64,000 bases of DNA from Acidobacteriota bacterium (lineage in GTDB: Bacteria; Acidobacteriota; Terriglobia; Acidiferrales; UBA7541), in the NCBI GenBank assembly GCA_003225315.1, contig QHZD01000022.1, positions 62,001-126,000 of the forward strand, written 5' to 3'. The position numbers and the translations under genes are program-made. Position 1 is the first letter of the stretch. Each line of letters starts with the position of its first letter. Below the pieces are notes generated by a model. That model was not told the origin of the DNA and did not search any database. It saw nothing but the letters and a program-made list of their open reading frames with translations. Below, in pieces: positions 56,374 through 64,000 of the stretch.

Positions 56374-57096
56374 ATGACCGCGAAAAATCGCAATGGCCAG
56401 CCCGCCTACCAGAGAATTCAGGGCGCCATCCGCAAGCGCATCGATTCGGGGCAGTTGCATCCGGGTGACGCCGTCGCTTCCGAGCGTGACCTCGCCAAAA
56501 TTCATCAGGTCAGCCTCATGACCGCCCGTCACGCTCTTGCGTCGCTCGAGCGCGAAGGAATTGTCGAGCGGCGCCGCGGCATCGGAACTTTTGTCGCCGC
56601 CCCAAAAATTCACTTCAATAAACTGATGAGCTATACCGAGCAAATGTCCAGCCGCAGCCTGATCGCCGGCTCCAAGGTGCTCTTCGCAAAAGTGCTCGAC
56701 AATGAAAACGAAGCGGCCGCGCGGCTCTCTCTTCCTCCCACCAGCCACATCATCAAGCTGGAGCGCTTGCGTCATGCCGCCGGCGAACCCTTTGCTCTGG
56801 AAACCTGCTACCTCGACGCTGCTGAATTTCCAGGCCTCTTGGACGCCCCCATCAGCCGCGATTCTCTCTTCGGAATTCTCGAGCGCGATTACAAAGTCGA
56901 ACTCGGCTATGCCGATGAAGAAGTTGATGCCACTGCGGCCGATCCGAGAATCGCCGAGACTCTCTCCATTCCCCGCCGCGATCCCCTGCTGCGCATTCGC
57001 CAGGTTATCTATTCCACCAAAGGCCGGCCGATCATGTATGTGCTGGGCTTCTATCGTTCGGACCGTCACAACCTCGTCATTCGCCGGTTCCGGTAA
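56374..57096 (+). CDS. GntR-family regulator with UTRA domain
   Basis: A 240-residue repressor. Winged helix at about 10-80 (SGQLHPGDAVASERDLAKIH, VSLMTARHALASLEREGIVE) and UTRA ligand domain at about 95-235 (RLRHAAGEPFALETCYL, PLLRIRQVIYSTKGRPIMY). HutC/YvoA-type regulators of this build often respond to amino-sugar phosphates. nagB lies 75 nt downstream. GGGAG is 6 nt before ATG 56374; upstream ATGs at 56329 and 56335 are less likely. Confidence 0.88.
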   Translation: MTAKNRNGQPAYQRIQGAIRKRIDSGQLHPGDAVASERDLAKIHQVSLMTARHALASLEREGIVERRRGIGTFVAAPKIHFNKLMSYTEQMSSRSLIAGSKVLFAKVLDNENEAAARLSLPPTSHIIKLERLRHAAGEPFALETCYLDAAEFPGLLDAPISRDSLFGILERDYKVELGYADEEVDATAADPRIAETLSIPRRDPLLRIRQVIYSTKGRPIMYVLGFYRSDRHNLVIRRFR

Positions 57097-57170
57097 TGCA
57101 GACAAATTCCTTTCGCTGGCTCAAATCTGTCTCAGTTGATGCGTAATACTCAGTTCAGAGAGGACGCCGC

Positions 57171-57965
57171 ATGCTGGTAATCCTGAAGCGCGACGACGAA
57201 GAAATCAGCCGCCAGGCCGCGCAACTCATCGCCAGTGGCATACACAAGAAACCTGCATTGACGCTGGGATTGGCCACGGGCAGCACCATGGTCGGCGTTT
57301 ACAAGCAGCTCGTGCATCTTCACAAACAGGGCTCGCTCGATTTCTCACGCGTCATAACCTTTAACCTTGATGAGTATCTTGGGCTTGCCGCTGCTCATCC
57401 TCAGAGCTTTCATTATTTCATGGAGGAAAATCTCTTCGCCCACATCAATGTGAACCCTCGTAACGTCCACATTCCCGACGGAACCATCCGCGGCAATTAC
57501 GATCAGTACTGCGCGTCTTACGAAGAGTCCATCCGGAAAGCCGGAGGCATCGACCTTCAGCTTCTGGGAATCGGGCGTAACGGCCACATTGGTTTCAATG
57601 AGCCGACCTCCAGCATCGGCTCCCGCATGCGCCTGAAGGTCTTGAGCAAGGAAACGTTGGACGACAACGCAAAATTCTTTGCGCCCGGTGAGGAGAGTCC
57701 GCGCTGCGCCATCACCATGGGCATCGGCACCATCCTGGAGGCGCGTAAAATTATCTTGCTCGCCGCCGGCGCAGCGAAGTCCGCTGCGGTCGCGAAGTCC
57801 ATCGAAGGCCCAATCACCTCCGCGGTCTCCGCTTCCGCCCTTCAATTGCATCCCGAGGTGACTTTCATCATCGATGACGCCGCGGCGGCGCAACTTACCC
57901 AGCGCGACTACTATCACCGCGTGCTCGAAATGACCGCTCTCTTGACTCCCGATCGCCTCGGGTAA
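57171..57965 (+). CDS. nagB: Glucosamine-6-phosphate deaminase
   Basis: A 264-residue NagB: GLATGSTMVGVYKQL phosphate loop, NLDEYLGL with the catalytic Asp, GIGRNGHIGFNEP, and the amino-sugar pocket around HPEVTFIIDDAAA. It converts glucosamine-6-phosphate to fructose-6-phosphate and ammonia. Placement behind a GntR/UTRA regulator fits amino-sugar catabolism. nagA is not present. Confidence 0.92.
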   Translation: MLVILKRDDEEISRQAAQLIASGIHKKPALTLGLATGSTMVGVYKQLVHLHKQGSLDFSRVITFNLDEYLGLAAAHPQSFHYFMEENLFAHINVNPRNVHIPDGTIRGNYDQYCASYEESIRKAGGIDLQLLGIGRNGHIGFNEPTSSIGSRMRLKVLSKETLDDNAKFFAPGEESPRCAITMGIGTILEARKIILLAAGAAKSAAVAKSIEGPITSAVSASALQLHPEVTFIIDDAAAAQLTQRDYYHRVLEMTALLTPDRLG

Positions 57966-58068
57966 ATCCAACTCCTCTCTCTCGACTTGACCCTGAACAC
58001 AATTACAGGTCCGATTTGCCGTAAACTTGGTGTCCAGGTATCAGTGAGGAGTCGCACTGCGCGAACGC

Positions 58069-58689
58069 ATGAAACCTCCAAAGCTCTTCCCCATGTTCCT
58101 AAAGCTTGCCGCTAGGCCATGCCTCGTCGTGGGAGCGGGCGCCATCGCCGAGTCCAAAATCGCCAGCCTTCTTGAGGCCGGCGCTCGCGTGCGAGTTGTT
58201 GCGCCCGAAGCGACGGAGCAAGTCCGTTCCTGGGCGGCATCCAAAACCATCGAATGGCATCAGCGGCCATTCCAGCCTGCCGATCTCGAAAGCATGTTCT
58301 TGGTGATTGCAGCCACGTCCTCCACTGAACTTCACGAGCGCATTTACAAGGAAGCAACCCAGCGCGGCGTGCTCTGCAACATCGTGGATGTTCCCGCTCT
58401 ATGCGATTTCTACTACCCTTCCGTCGTCCAGCGTGGGGCGCTGCAGATCGCCATTTCGACCGCTGGGCAAAGCCCGGCCCTCGCCCAGCGCCTCAGGAAG
58501 CAACTCGAAGATCAGTTCGGCCCGGAATACGAAGAATGGCTCGCGCAGCTAGGCGAAGCTCGCGATAAGCTCCGTTCCGCCAACGCGAATCCTGAGCAAC
58601 GCAAACGCCTGCTGCACGAGGATGCCAGCGAGGAAGCTTTCGAAGCCTTCCTGCGAAATCGCCGCCAGAAGAAACTCCAAGGCAAGTAG
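58069..58689 (+). CDS. Precorrin-2 dehydrogenase (siroheme synthase N-domain type)
   Basis: A 206-residue protein like Met8p and the N-domain of CysG: CLVVGAGAIAESKIASLLEAGA NAD site, CNIVDVPALCDFYYPSVVQRGALQIAISTAGQSP core and a helical C-terminal part (PEYEEWLAQLGEARDKL). It oxidises precorrin-2 to sirohydrochlorin with NAD and may chelate iron. It lacks the methyltransferase half of CysG. A truncated SUMT and hemD follow. Confidence 0.85.
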   Translation: MKPPKLFPMFLKLAARPCLVVGAGAIAESKIASLLEAGARVRVVAPEATEQVRSWAASKTIEWHQRPFQPADLESMFLVIAATSSTELHERIYKEATQRGVLCNIVDVPALCDFYYPSVVQRGALQIAISTAGQSPALAQRLRKQLEDQFGPEYEEWLAQLGEARDKLRSANANPEQRKRLLHEDASEEAFEAFLRNRRQKKLQGK

Positions 58690-58895
58690 TCCTGGTACTT
58701 CGCGAACAGTCCATTTCGCCCTCTTCTCATCAATATTTTCGATTCATCAAATTCATACTTTCGCGCCTTCCCGTACCATCGGCGGTGCTAGTGTTGCATT
58801 GTTGTATCAGCGGTGGCCGCCTGTTGGGATTGCTGCCGCTAGAAGGGCCGCTGGCCCAGGCCGGCGGCGGGATTGCATCCAATCCAGGTGCTGCT

Positions 58896-59288
58896 ATGAA
58901 GGGAAAAGTCTACTTGATGGGGGCCGGTTCAGGAGATCCTGATCTTCTGTCGGCCCAGGCTGTGCGCGTGCTGCGCGCTGCCGAAGTCGTCTTGCATGAC
59001 GACCCGGTTTCGCCGGAAATCCTTGAATTTGTGCCCGCCTCGGCGCAAGTGCGCAATGTGCACAAGCTTGGCTTGCAAGCAAACAGTCTCCAGGAAAAAG
59101 TTCATTCCCTGCTCATCGCCGCCGCGCGGGATGGACACTATGTCGTGCGCCTTAAAACGGGCGATGCCCTCTCCGCTGCTCAGGCCGACGACGAGACAGT
59201 AGCTCTCGCTGAGGCGGGAGTCGATTTCGAAATGATTCCCCAGGCCGGATCGGCCGTGGGAGCCGCCGCAGGCGCAAACTCGCGCTGA
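58896..59288 (+). CDS. Truncated uroporphyrinogen-III methyltransferase-like protein
   Basis: A 130-residue protein matching only the N-terminal half of SUMT/CobA (usually about 250 residues). VYLMGAGSGDPDLLSAQAVR and LHDDPVSPEIL resemble the N-terminal SUMT blocks, but the normally conserved KGGDPFVFGRGGEE loop is KTGDALSAAQADDE. It stops where PGVTSA and the C-terminal lobe would follow (IPQAGSAVGAAAGANSR). The altered loop and missing lobe argue against SAM methyltransfer. It may be a relic or a reused half domain. ATG 58896 is the start. Confidence 0.7.
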   Translation: MKGKVYLMGAGSGDPDLLSAQAVRVLRAAEVVLHDDPVSPEILEFVPASAQVRNVHKLGLQANSLQEKVHSLLIAAARDGHYVVRLKTGDALSAAQADDETVALAEAGVDFEMIPQAGSAVGAAAGANSR

Positions 59289-59297
59289 GGGCTCCGC

Positions 59298-59318
59298 ACT
59301 AGTCTCATTTAGACTAGT
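59298..59318. terminator. Hairpin between convergent tetrapyrrole genes
   Basis: ACTAGTCT (59298-59305) pairs with AGACTAGT (59311-59318) over a 5-nt loop, in the 37-bp gap between the SUMT-like gene and hemD. A TGTTGT run follows on the plus strand. Confidence 0.5.
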
Positions 59319-59325
59319 TGTTGTC

Positions 59326-60195
59326 TCATCGGGCAGAAGTAGCTCCCTGCCTCTTCCGACAAAGCAGTTCAGCGGCTTGTTCGGAGGCCTCTTTCACCAA
59401 ATAGCCCATCTTTGGATGCGAGGGTTCGAGATCGGCCTGGATCCCGCGCCGCCCCAATTCTTCTGAAGTGGTCGGCCCGATAGAAGCCACAACTGCGCGC
59501 GCGAGACCGTTCTTCACTGCTTCCTCCACCTTCATCTGGGCGGCAACCTGGAACAGATGGATCGCTTGAACTGCGGTCGTAAAGAGCGTCACTTCCACAG
59601 TTCCTTCGGCGATTGCTTTAATTGCCGCGCGCAGAGGCGCCAAGTCGTGCGGCAACGCCCATTGATAAACAGGCACGCGCGTCACTTGCGCGCCTCGCTC
59701 GCGCAGACCAGCCAGTAATTCAGGATTGGAAACGCCGTATTCCTGAACAGCGACTCGAGCCCCTTGCAAACTCAGTCCTTGCGAATTCTTGGCCGCATCG
59801 TCGAGTGCGCTCAACAGTTCATGCCAGGTATTCGGCTCGGGCGCGGTGATCGCGGGAGTGATGCCGATTTCGCGCAGGGCCGCGACGGGCTTCGGCCCGC
59901 GCGCCACGACTTTCACACGCTGAAGCGATGCGATGTATTCTTCGCGTTTGTGTGCCGTCTCGACAACATTCAATAGGGCCCGGGTTCCCACACCGGTCAG
60001 GAAAATGACCATGTCGAATTTGCCCTCGATAAGCCCCGCCGCGAACGCCAAAGCTTCCGTGTTCGACTCCAGCGGCACTTCCCGCATGGAAGGCGCAACG
60101 ATTGCCTCCCCGCCGTAGGTGGTGATCAATTTGGCCATCTCTGGAGCGCGGCGGCTTTCCAGTGACAACACTCGCAATCCCGCAAATCCGCTCAC
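59326..60195 (-). CDS. hemD: Uroporphyrinogen-III synthase
   Basis: A 289-residue HemD-type protein with two lobes: LRVLSLESRRAPEMAKL, FDMVIFLTGVGTRALLNVV, VKVVARGPKPVAALREIG, YQWALPHDLAPL and VVASIGPTTSEELGRRG are family blocks. It closes and inverts ring D of hydroxymethylbilane. The start is GTG 60195; no ribosome-binding site is visible and an AT-rich TAGATAAT box lies about 12 nt upstream, so a very short or absent leader is possible. It is convergent with the siroheme genes. Confidence 0.85.
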   Translation of the reverse strand: MSGFAGLRVLSLESRRAPEMAKLITTYGGEAIVAPSMREVPLESNTEALAFAAGLIEGKFDMVIFLTGVGTRALLNVVETAHKREEYIASLQRVKVVARGPKPVAALREIGITPAITAPEPNTWHELLSALDDAAKNSQGLSLQGARVAVQEYGVSNPELLAGLRERGAQVTRVPVYQWALPHDLAPLRAAIKAIAEGTVEVTLFTTAVQAIHLFQVAAQMKVEEAVKNGLARAVVASIGPTTSEELGRRGIQADLEPSHPKMGYLVKEASEQAAELLCRKRQGATSAR

Positions 60196-60394
60196 AATAA
60201 TTGATTATTATCTAGAAATGTGCATCCTGCCAGCTTCAATTGGGCGCGGCCCAAAATCAGGTAAATCCCTGGGAGGCTTAGGGTGTTCGCCCGATTGTAT
60301 CTTCGTGGCCCCCCGTTAGAGTTCACTCGAGGCTTGTGTGGCGTCCCAGGCTTTCTAGATCGCGCACACAACTCCGCAGGCCCCAAGGTGAGAC

Positions 60395-60754
60395 GTGGCA
60401 GCCGCGCAGGTGGGTCCCCTGTATTCCCGAAGAATGGTTTCACGCGTTGAAACGCACGAGCATGTGTGGGTCTGCTGGCGATGCGAAGGAACCGAAGACG
60501 TTTCCCGCGTTTGCGATCTAAGCGTGGGCGGATTGTTCCTCTCCACGGCGACCCCACGGCGAGTAGGCGCAAGAGCCAAGATTGATTTTCTTGTTCCCGA
60601 AGGACAGATCCGCGCCGAAGCCGTCGTGCAGCATCAGGTTCCCAACGGTGGCCTCGGCTTAAAGTTCACCGCGATAACCGACCAGGACTGCCCCCACTTG
60701 ATCGCCTTGATAAACAGGATTGGCGCCCCGCCAACTCCTCCGCGCGCGAACTAG
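60395..60754 (+). CDS. PilZ domain protein
   Basis: A protein of about 119 residues. RRMVSRVETHEHVWV supplies RxxxR and CDLSVGGLFL supplies DxSxxG, so the c-di-GMP motifs are intact; NGGLGLKFTAI is the usual late strand. GTG 60395 is kept as start because ATG 60434 would cut into the arginine motif. It stands alone between hemD and the aldose epimerase. Confidence 0.8.
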   Translation: MAAAQVGPLYSRRMVSRVETHEHVWVCWRCEGTEDVSRVCDLSVGGLFLSTATPRRVGARAKIDFLVPEGQIRAEAVVQHQVPNGGLGLKFTAITDQDCPHLIALINRIGAPPTPPRAN

Positions 60755-60787
60755 CGCGCTTGGCTTGTTGTTTTCTTCCGGCCATAG

Positions 60788-61936
60788 TTACTTTTCCGCG
60801 GAAAACTTATACGTCGTGATGGTGTGGTAGCGCTCGCCGGTATTCAGGACGACGGACGGAAATTTCGGCTGGTTCGGCGAATCGGGAAAGTGCTGCGTTT
60901 CCAGGCAGAACGCGGACCGTTTCGGATACGTCGCGCCACCTTTCCCCGCAGCTTTGCCATCGAGAAAATTTCCAGTATAAAACTGAACACCTAGCTCCGT
61001 GGTCCAGACCTCCAGTACACGCCCCGAAGTGGGTTCGACAACGCGCACGGCCAAGGATTCGCTGGAGCCGGCTGAGCGGCGCAGGACAAAATTGTGGTCG
61101 TATCCGCCGCCGAGCTTCAGCTGCTCATCGTCCTGGCTAATGCGCGCGCCGATCGCCGTGGATTTGCGAAAATCGAACGGAGTGCCAGCGACGTCGCGCA
61201 GTTCCCCCGTGGGAATCAATCCGGAATCCACCGGGGTGAATTTGTCAGCCTCAATCGTCATCAGGTGGCCGAGAATATCGCCGTTACCTTGCCCAGCGAG
61301 ATTGAAGTAAGAGTGGTTGGTCAGATTGACCACGGTTTTCTTGTCGGTGGTAGCGGAGTATTCGATCTTCAACGCGTTTGCATCCGTCCAGGTATACGTG
61401 ACGGTGACTTTCAAATTTCCGGGGAAGCCTTCCTCGCCATCTTTGCTGAGGTAGGAAAGCTCAAGCGACTGGCCGTCTTTCTTGGAAAGAGTTTTGGCTG
61501 TCCATACCGCTTTGTTGAAGCCCTTGACGCCGCCGTGCAGGCTGTTCTCGCCGTTGTTTTTCGCAAGCGTGTAGGTCTTGCCGTCCAGCACAAACTGCGC
61601 ATGGCCGATGCGGTTTCCGTAGCGGCCAACCAGCGCGCCGAAATAACTTTTGTCATTGACGTACCCGTCGATTCCATCGTAACCGAGGACCACGTCGGCG
61701 AGCTTGCCGCCGCGGTCCGGAACCTTGAGCGAGACGACTGCCCCGCCATAGTTCGTGATGGAGACTTCCGCTCCGTTCTTATTCGTGAGCACAAAAAGAT
61801 CGGCCGGCTGGCCATCGGGAGTTTTCCCAAAGGATTTTTTAGTTGTCGAACCAGATTGAGATTTTGCGCCAGCCGGCGACAGAGTGGTCATAAGCAACGC
61901 TCCCGAAAAAATTGTAACCGCCATCAAACACTTCAT
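60788..61936 (-). CDS. galM: Aldose 1-epimerase, exported
   Basis: A 382-residue GalM. His134 in NSLHGG, His208 in LTNHSYFNLAG and Glu346 in FCLETQHFP are the catalytic and binding residues. It interconverts alpha and beta anomers. A signal peptide (1-24, ending PAGA) places it outside the cytoplasm, unlike E. coli GalM. GGGGGA precedes ATG 61936. It follows the sugar-binding protein and kinase genes on the same strand. Confidence 0.9.
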   Translation of the reverse strand: MKCLMAVTIFSGALLMTTLSPAGAKSQSGSTTKKSFGKTPDGQPADLFVLTNKNGAEVSITNYGGAVVSLKVPDRGGKLADVVLGYDGIDGYVNDKSYFGALVGRYGNRIGHAQFVLDGKTYTLAKNNGENSLHGGVKGFNKAVWTAKTLSKKDGQSLELSYLSKDGEEGFPGNLKVTVTYTWTDANALKIEYSATTDKKTVVNLTNHSYFNLAGQGNGDILGHLMTIEADKFTPVDSGLIPTGELRDVAGTPFDFRKSTAIGARISQDDEQLKLGGGYDHNFVLRRSAGSSESLAVRVVEPTSGRVLEVWTTELGVQFYTGNFLDGKAAGKGGATYPKRSAFCLETQHFPDSPNQPKFPSVVLNTGERYHTITTYKFSAEK

Positions 61937-62024
61937 TCGAGTCCCCCGTATGCATCGCTTTCCGGTTGCAGCACGGAATCGCGTCAATAATTTTACTTGC
62001 TGGCGCGCATTTTCGCTCAATGAA

Positions 62025-62942
62025 TTATTCATTCGCAGGATGCCGCGGAGCGAGCTTTTCGATGGCGGGAAATGGCGCGGAGGCGGTGAAGGAATGCTCC
62101 GGAACGGCGGTCCCGGAGCGCAGTGCTTTCGCCATCAAGGTCATCGCTTCTCCCGTGTTGGGCGGGACAATCACCGTGGCGGCCAATTGCCCGGTACGAA
62201 CCCACGCCTGGCCCGTTCTGGGCACTCCATCGCAACCGATGATGGGAATGCCAAGCCACTGGTCCCGCTCCGGATCGGGAATCGTCTCATCGATCGCTTT
62301 GCGCGCGCCGATGCCCATAGCGTCATTCTGGGCGACGATCAGGTCAATACGCAACCGCTGGGCGGCCATCAAGCGGAGCCACGAACAAACGCTTTGGTGA
62401 GCGCTTTCTTCGGTCCACCGGCCTCGCAAGGTAGTTACGTGCACGTTGGGCGCGAGCAGTTCCTGGAGCCCCGTATAGCGTTCGCGGGAGACCGAACTGA
62501 CCGAGGGTCCTTGAATGAGGAGGATCGAGCCGCCTCGGGGAAGAAGAGCGGCGACCTGGCGGCCCTGAATCCGGCCAACTTCTACTTGATCGGCGCTCAC
62601 GGAAAAAACGGGAGAGCGAGCAGTCTTGCGAAGCTCGATAGCGTATTCGGCGTGACGACTGAGAATGGCCCAGCCGATACCGGTGCCCGCGGCAGTTTTA
62701 GCGACTTGCGGAAAGGACGTGGCACCGACAGGCTCGACGAGGATTCCGCTGGGCCGAAGAGACGGTTCCGCCTGAATGGCTTTGAGCAGCTGGGTGCTTT
62801 GCGTGATGGCGTCGTCGTTGGCATAAATGATCTGGACCTCGACATCGAGTTCCGCGGCGGCAGCTTTCGCGGCCGCAGCTTGTTCCATCTGATAGTCGTT
62901 GTCCTTGGTTATCAGGGAGACCAGAAAACGCAAAGTGGTCAT
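62025..62942 (-). CDS. Periplasmic-binding-protein-like sugar sensor without signal peptide
   Basis: A 305-residue protein of the LacI/ribose-binding type (Peripla_BP_4): TKDNDYQMEQAAAAKAAAAE, SGILVEPVGATSFPQVAKTA, SADQVEVGRIQGRQVAALL and IVAQNDAMGIGARKAIDE. It begins MTTLRFLVSLITKDNDYQ with no signal peptide, and GGAGG lies 6 nt before this ATG, so the start looks correct. It may act in the cytoplasm as a sugar sensor. No ABC permease or ATPase is adjacent. It lies between the kinase and galM. Confidence 0.8.
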   Translation of the reverse strand: MTTLRFLVSLITKDNDYQMEQAAAAKAAAAELDVEVQIIYANDDAITQSTQLLKAIQAEPSLRPSGILVEPVGATSFPQVAKTAAGTGIGWAILSRHAEYAIELRKTARSPVFSVSADQVEVGRIQGRQVAALLPRGGSILLIQGPSVSSVSRERYTGLQELLAPNVHVTTLRGRWTEESAHQSVCSWLRLMAAQRLRIDLIVAQNDAMGIGARKAIDETIPDPERDQWLGIPIIGCDGVPRTGQAWVRTGQLAATVIVPPNTGEAMTLMAKALRSGTAVPEHSFTASAPFPAIEKLAPRHPANE

Positions 62943-63023
62943 CCGCTACCTCCGCCGTCCCAAAAAAGCCAAATCACCAGCGCCGTGAAGACATGAAGAA
63001 TTGCGAATCCAGCCGCGCGTGGT

Positions 63024-64000
63024 TTAGCGAATTGTATGAGCATGCGCCGACTCGGATAGTTGAATCAAGCCGGGGAGCAGATTTCCAAATTCGGCGTCTT
63101 GAGGCCGGCCGAAGGCAAAATAAACCTTGCTGTAAAGCGCGTAGAGCTTGTCGTAAACGGCCTTCGCCGAAACTTGCGGCTGAAAAACTTTGTACTGCGG
63201 GCAGATTCTGTCTTGCGCTTCCTCTACGGTCTTGAAAACGCCCGCGGCGAGAAAGGCAAAAATGGCCGAACCTAGGCTGACCACATTGCCCGCGGGAACG
63301 AGCACGGGCCTGCCCAGCACATTCGCATACACCTGATTTAGGACATCGTTTTTCTGGGGAATCCCGCCGGCGTTGATGACACGCCGGACGATGACGCCGT
63401 GCTCTTCCATGCGATCGAGAATGACTCGCGTGTGCAATGCAGTGCCTTCAATGGCGGCGAACAATTCGTCCTGCGCGGTGGTCTGCAGATTCCAGCCGAA
63501 GGTAATGCCACGCAAGTTTGGATTTACCAGAACCGTGCGGTCGCCGTTGTCCCAGGTGATGCGGAGAAGGCCGGTTTGGCCGGCGCGATGGTTTTCCAGT
63601 CCACGGGAGAGAGTCGGCACGTCGGTTCCGGCGCGCGTAGCGATGGATTGGAAAATATCGCCTACCGCAGAAAGACCGGCCTCAATGCCGGTACGCTGCG
63701 GGTGCACGCTGCCTTGGACAACACCGCATACTCCGGGAACCAAACGCACTGACGGTGTGATCCCGATAATGCAGGTGGAGGTTCCGACGACATTCACGAT
63801 GTCTTCGCTGCGGCAACCGGCGCCAATGGCATCCCAGTGCGCATCGAACGCGCCGACAGGAATGGGAATACCAGGCTTCAAACCGAGTTGCTGCGCCCAG
63901 TGAGGCGAAAGCCGGCCTGCGAGCTGATTGGAAGCAGCGAATTCACCGTTGATTTTTTCGCGCACTCCAGCGAAGAGTGGGTCTACCTTGACGAGAAAAT
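63024..64000 (-). CDS. FGGY carbohydrate kinase, ribulokinase-like, partial at right edge
   Basis: The frame is open through base 64000, so the N-terminal part lies beyond the window; about 325 C-terminal residues are visible. GAFDAHWDAIGAGCRSEDIVN, VVGTSTCIIG, GGIPQKNDVLNQVYANVLG and GSAIFAFLAAGVF match the second actin-like domain of ribulokinase (AraB). It phosphorylates a ketopentose such as ribulose. The sugar-binding protein and galM follow on the same strand, giving a pentose-use operon. araB is likely but the N-domain is unseen. Confidence 0.85.
   Translation of the reverse strand, partial: FLVKVDPLFAGVREKINGEFAASNQLAGRLSPHWAQQLGLKPGIPIPVGAFDAHWDAIGAGCRSEDIVNVVGTSTCIIGITPSVRLVPGVCGVVQGSVHPQRTGIEAGLSAVGDIFQSIATRAGTDVPTLSRGLENHRAGQTGLLRITWDNGDRTVLVNPNLRGITFGWNLQTTAQDELFAAIEGTALHTRVILDRMEEHGVIVRRVINAGGIPQKNDVLNQVYANVLGRPVLVPAGNVVSLGSAIFAFLAAGVFKTVEEAQDRICPQYKVFQPQVSAKAVYDKLYALYSKVYFAFGRPQDAEFGNLLPGLIQLSESAHAHTIR

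Noticed and set aside
58896-59288. Full-length cobA (SUMT)
   Set aside because: The C-terminal lobe is absent in all three forward frames to 59325, where hemD begins on the other strand.

Overview
The window reads as chromosomal DNA of a soil-type Acidobacteriota, probably Terriglobia. This is inferred from gene content: an Oar-type TonB-dependent receptor followed by TPR and CRTAC1/ASPIC-UnbV proteins, a giant sedolisin with Ig-like repeats, tandem FecR/DUF6600-like envelope proteins, many PilZ proteins and S55/SpoIVB-like peptidases. GC content looks moderately high by eye. I saw no rRNA, tRNA, CRISPR array, transposase, phage gene or replication origin. Both edges cut genes: a secreted protein on the left and an FGGY ribulokinase-like kinase on the right.

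Layout. 1-12.6 kb: secreted proteins (sialidase-like, S55 peptidase plus beta-propeller protein), a PilZ protein, a threonine/serine dehydratase, a methyltransferase, a metallopeptidase-like protein with a degraded motif, and a glycine-zipper envelope protein. 12.6-17 kb: the sedolisin, a strong terminator and one copy of a dispersed non-coding element. 17-23 kb: two coupled PilZ genes, an HpnK-like deacetylase with a GT2 transferase, a flavin reductase divergent from an F420-dependent NADP reductase, and a membrane Ser/Thr kinase. 23-28 kb: a tiny gene coupled to a frameshifted HtrA-like protease, then cofE-cofG-cofD for coenzyme F420. 28-33 kb: two FecR/DUF6600-like paralogues, each with its own terminator. 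33-45 kb: a nucleoside hydrolase, two-component and HD-GYP signalling genes, a lipoprotein, an ABC/FtsX pair and a TPR protein. 45-48 kb: a very short promoter-to-terminator unit, the second copy of the dispersed element, and pcaF-pcaD. 48-58 kb: a minus-strand operon (TonB receptor, TPR, CRTAC1, CRTAC1) diverging from a GntR regulator and nagB across overlapping promoters. 58-64 kb: siroheme/tetrapyrrole genes, including a truncated SUMT, a PilZ protein, and a sugar operon (ribulokinase, binding protein, aldose epimerase).

How the genes fit together. F420 is made (cofDGE) and used (npdG) within 7 kb. c-di-GMP signalling is prominent: one HD-GYP phosphodiesterase and five PilZ-like proteins. 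The GntR/nagB unit facing the TonB receptor operon suggests amino-sugar control of nutrient uptake.

The least explained material is non-coding. A composite element occurs twice (about 16811-17059 and 45411-45689), with a promoter-like block, an inverted-repeat block and a G-rich end. In the second copy a near-consensus promoter is followed about 30 nt later by a strong intrinsic terminator, predicting an RNA of roughly 50 nt.
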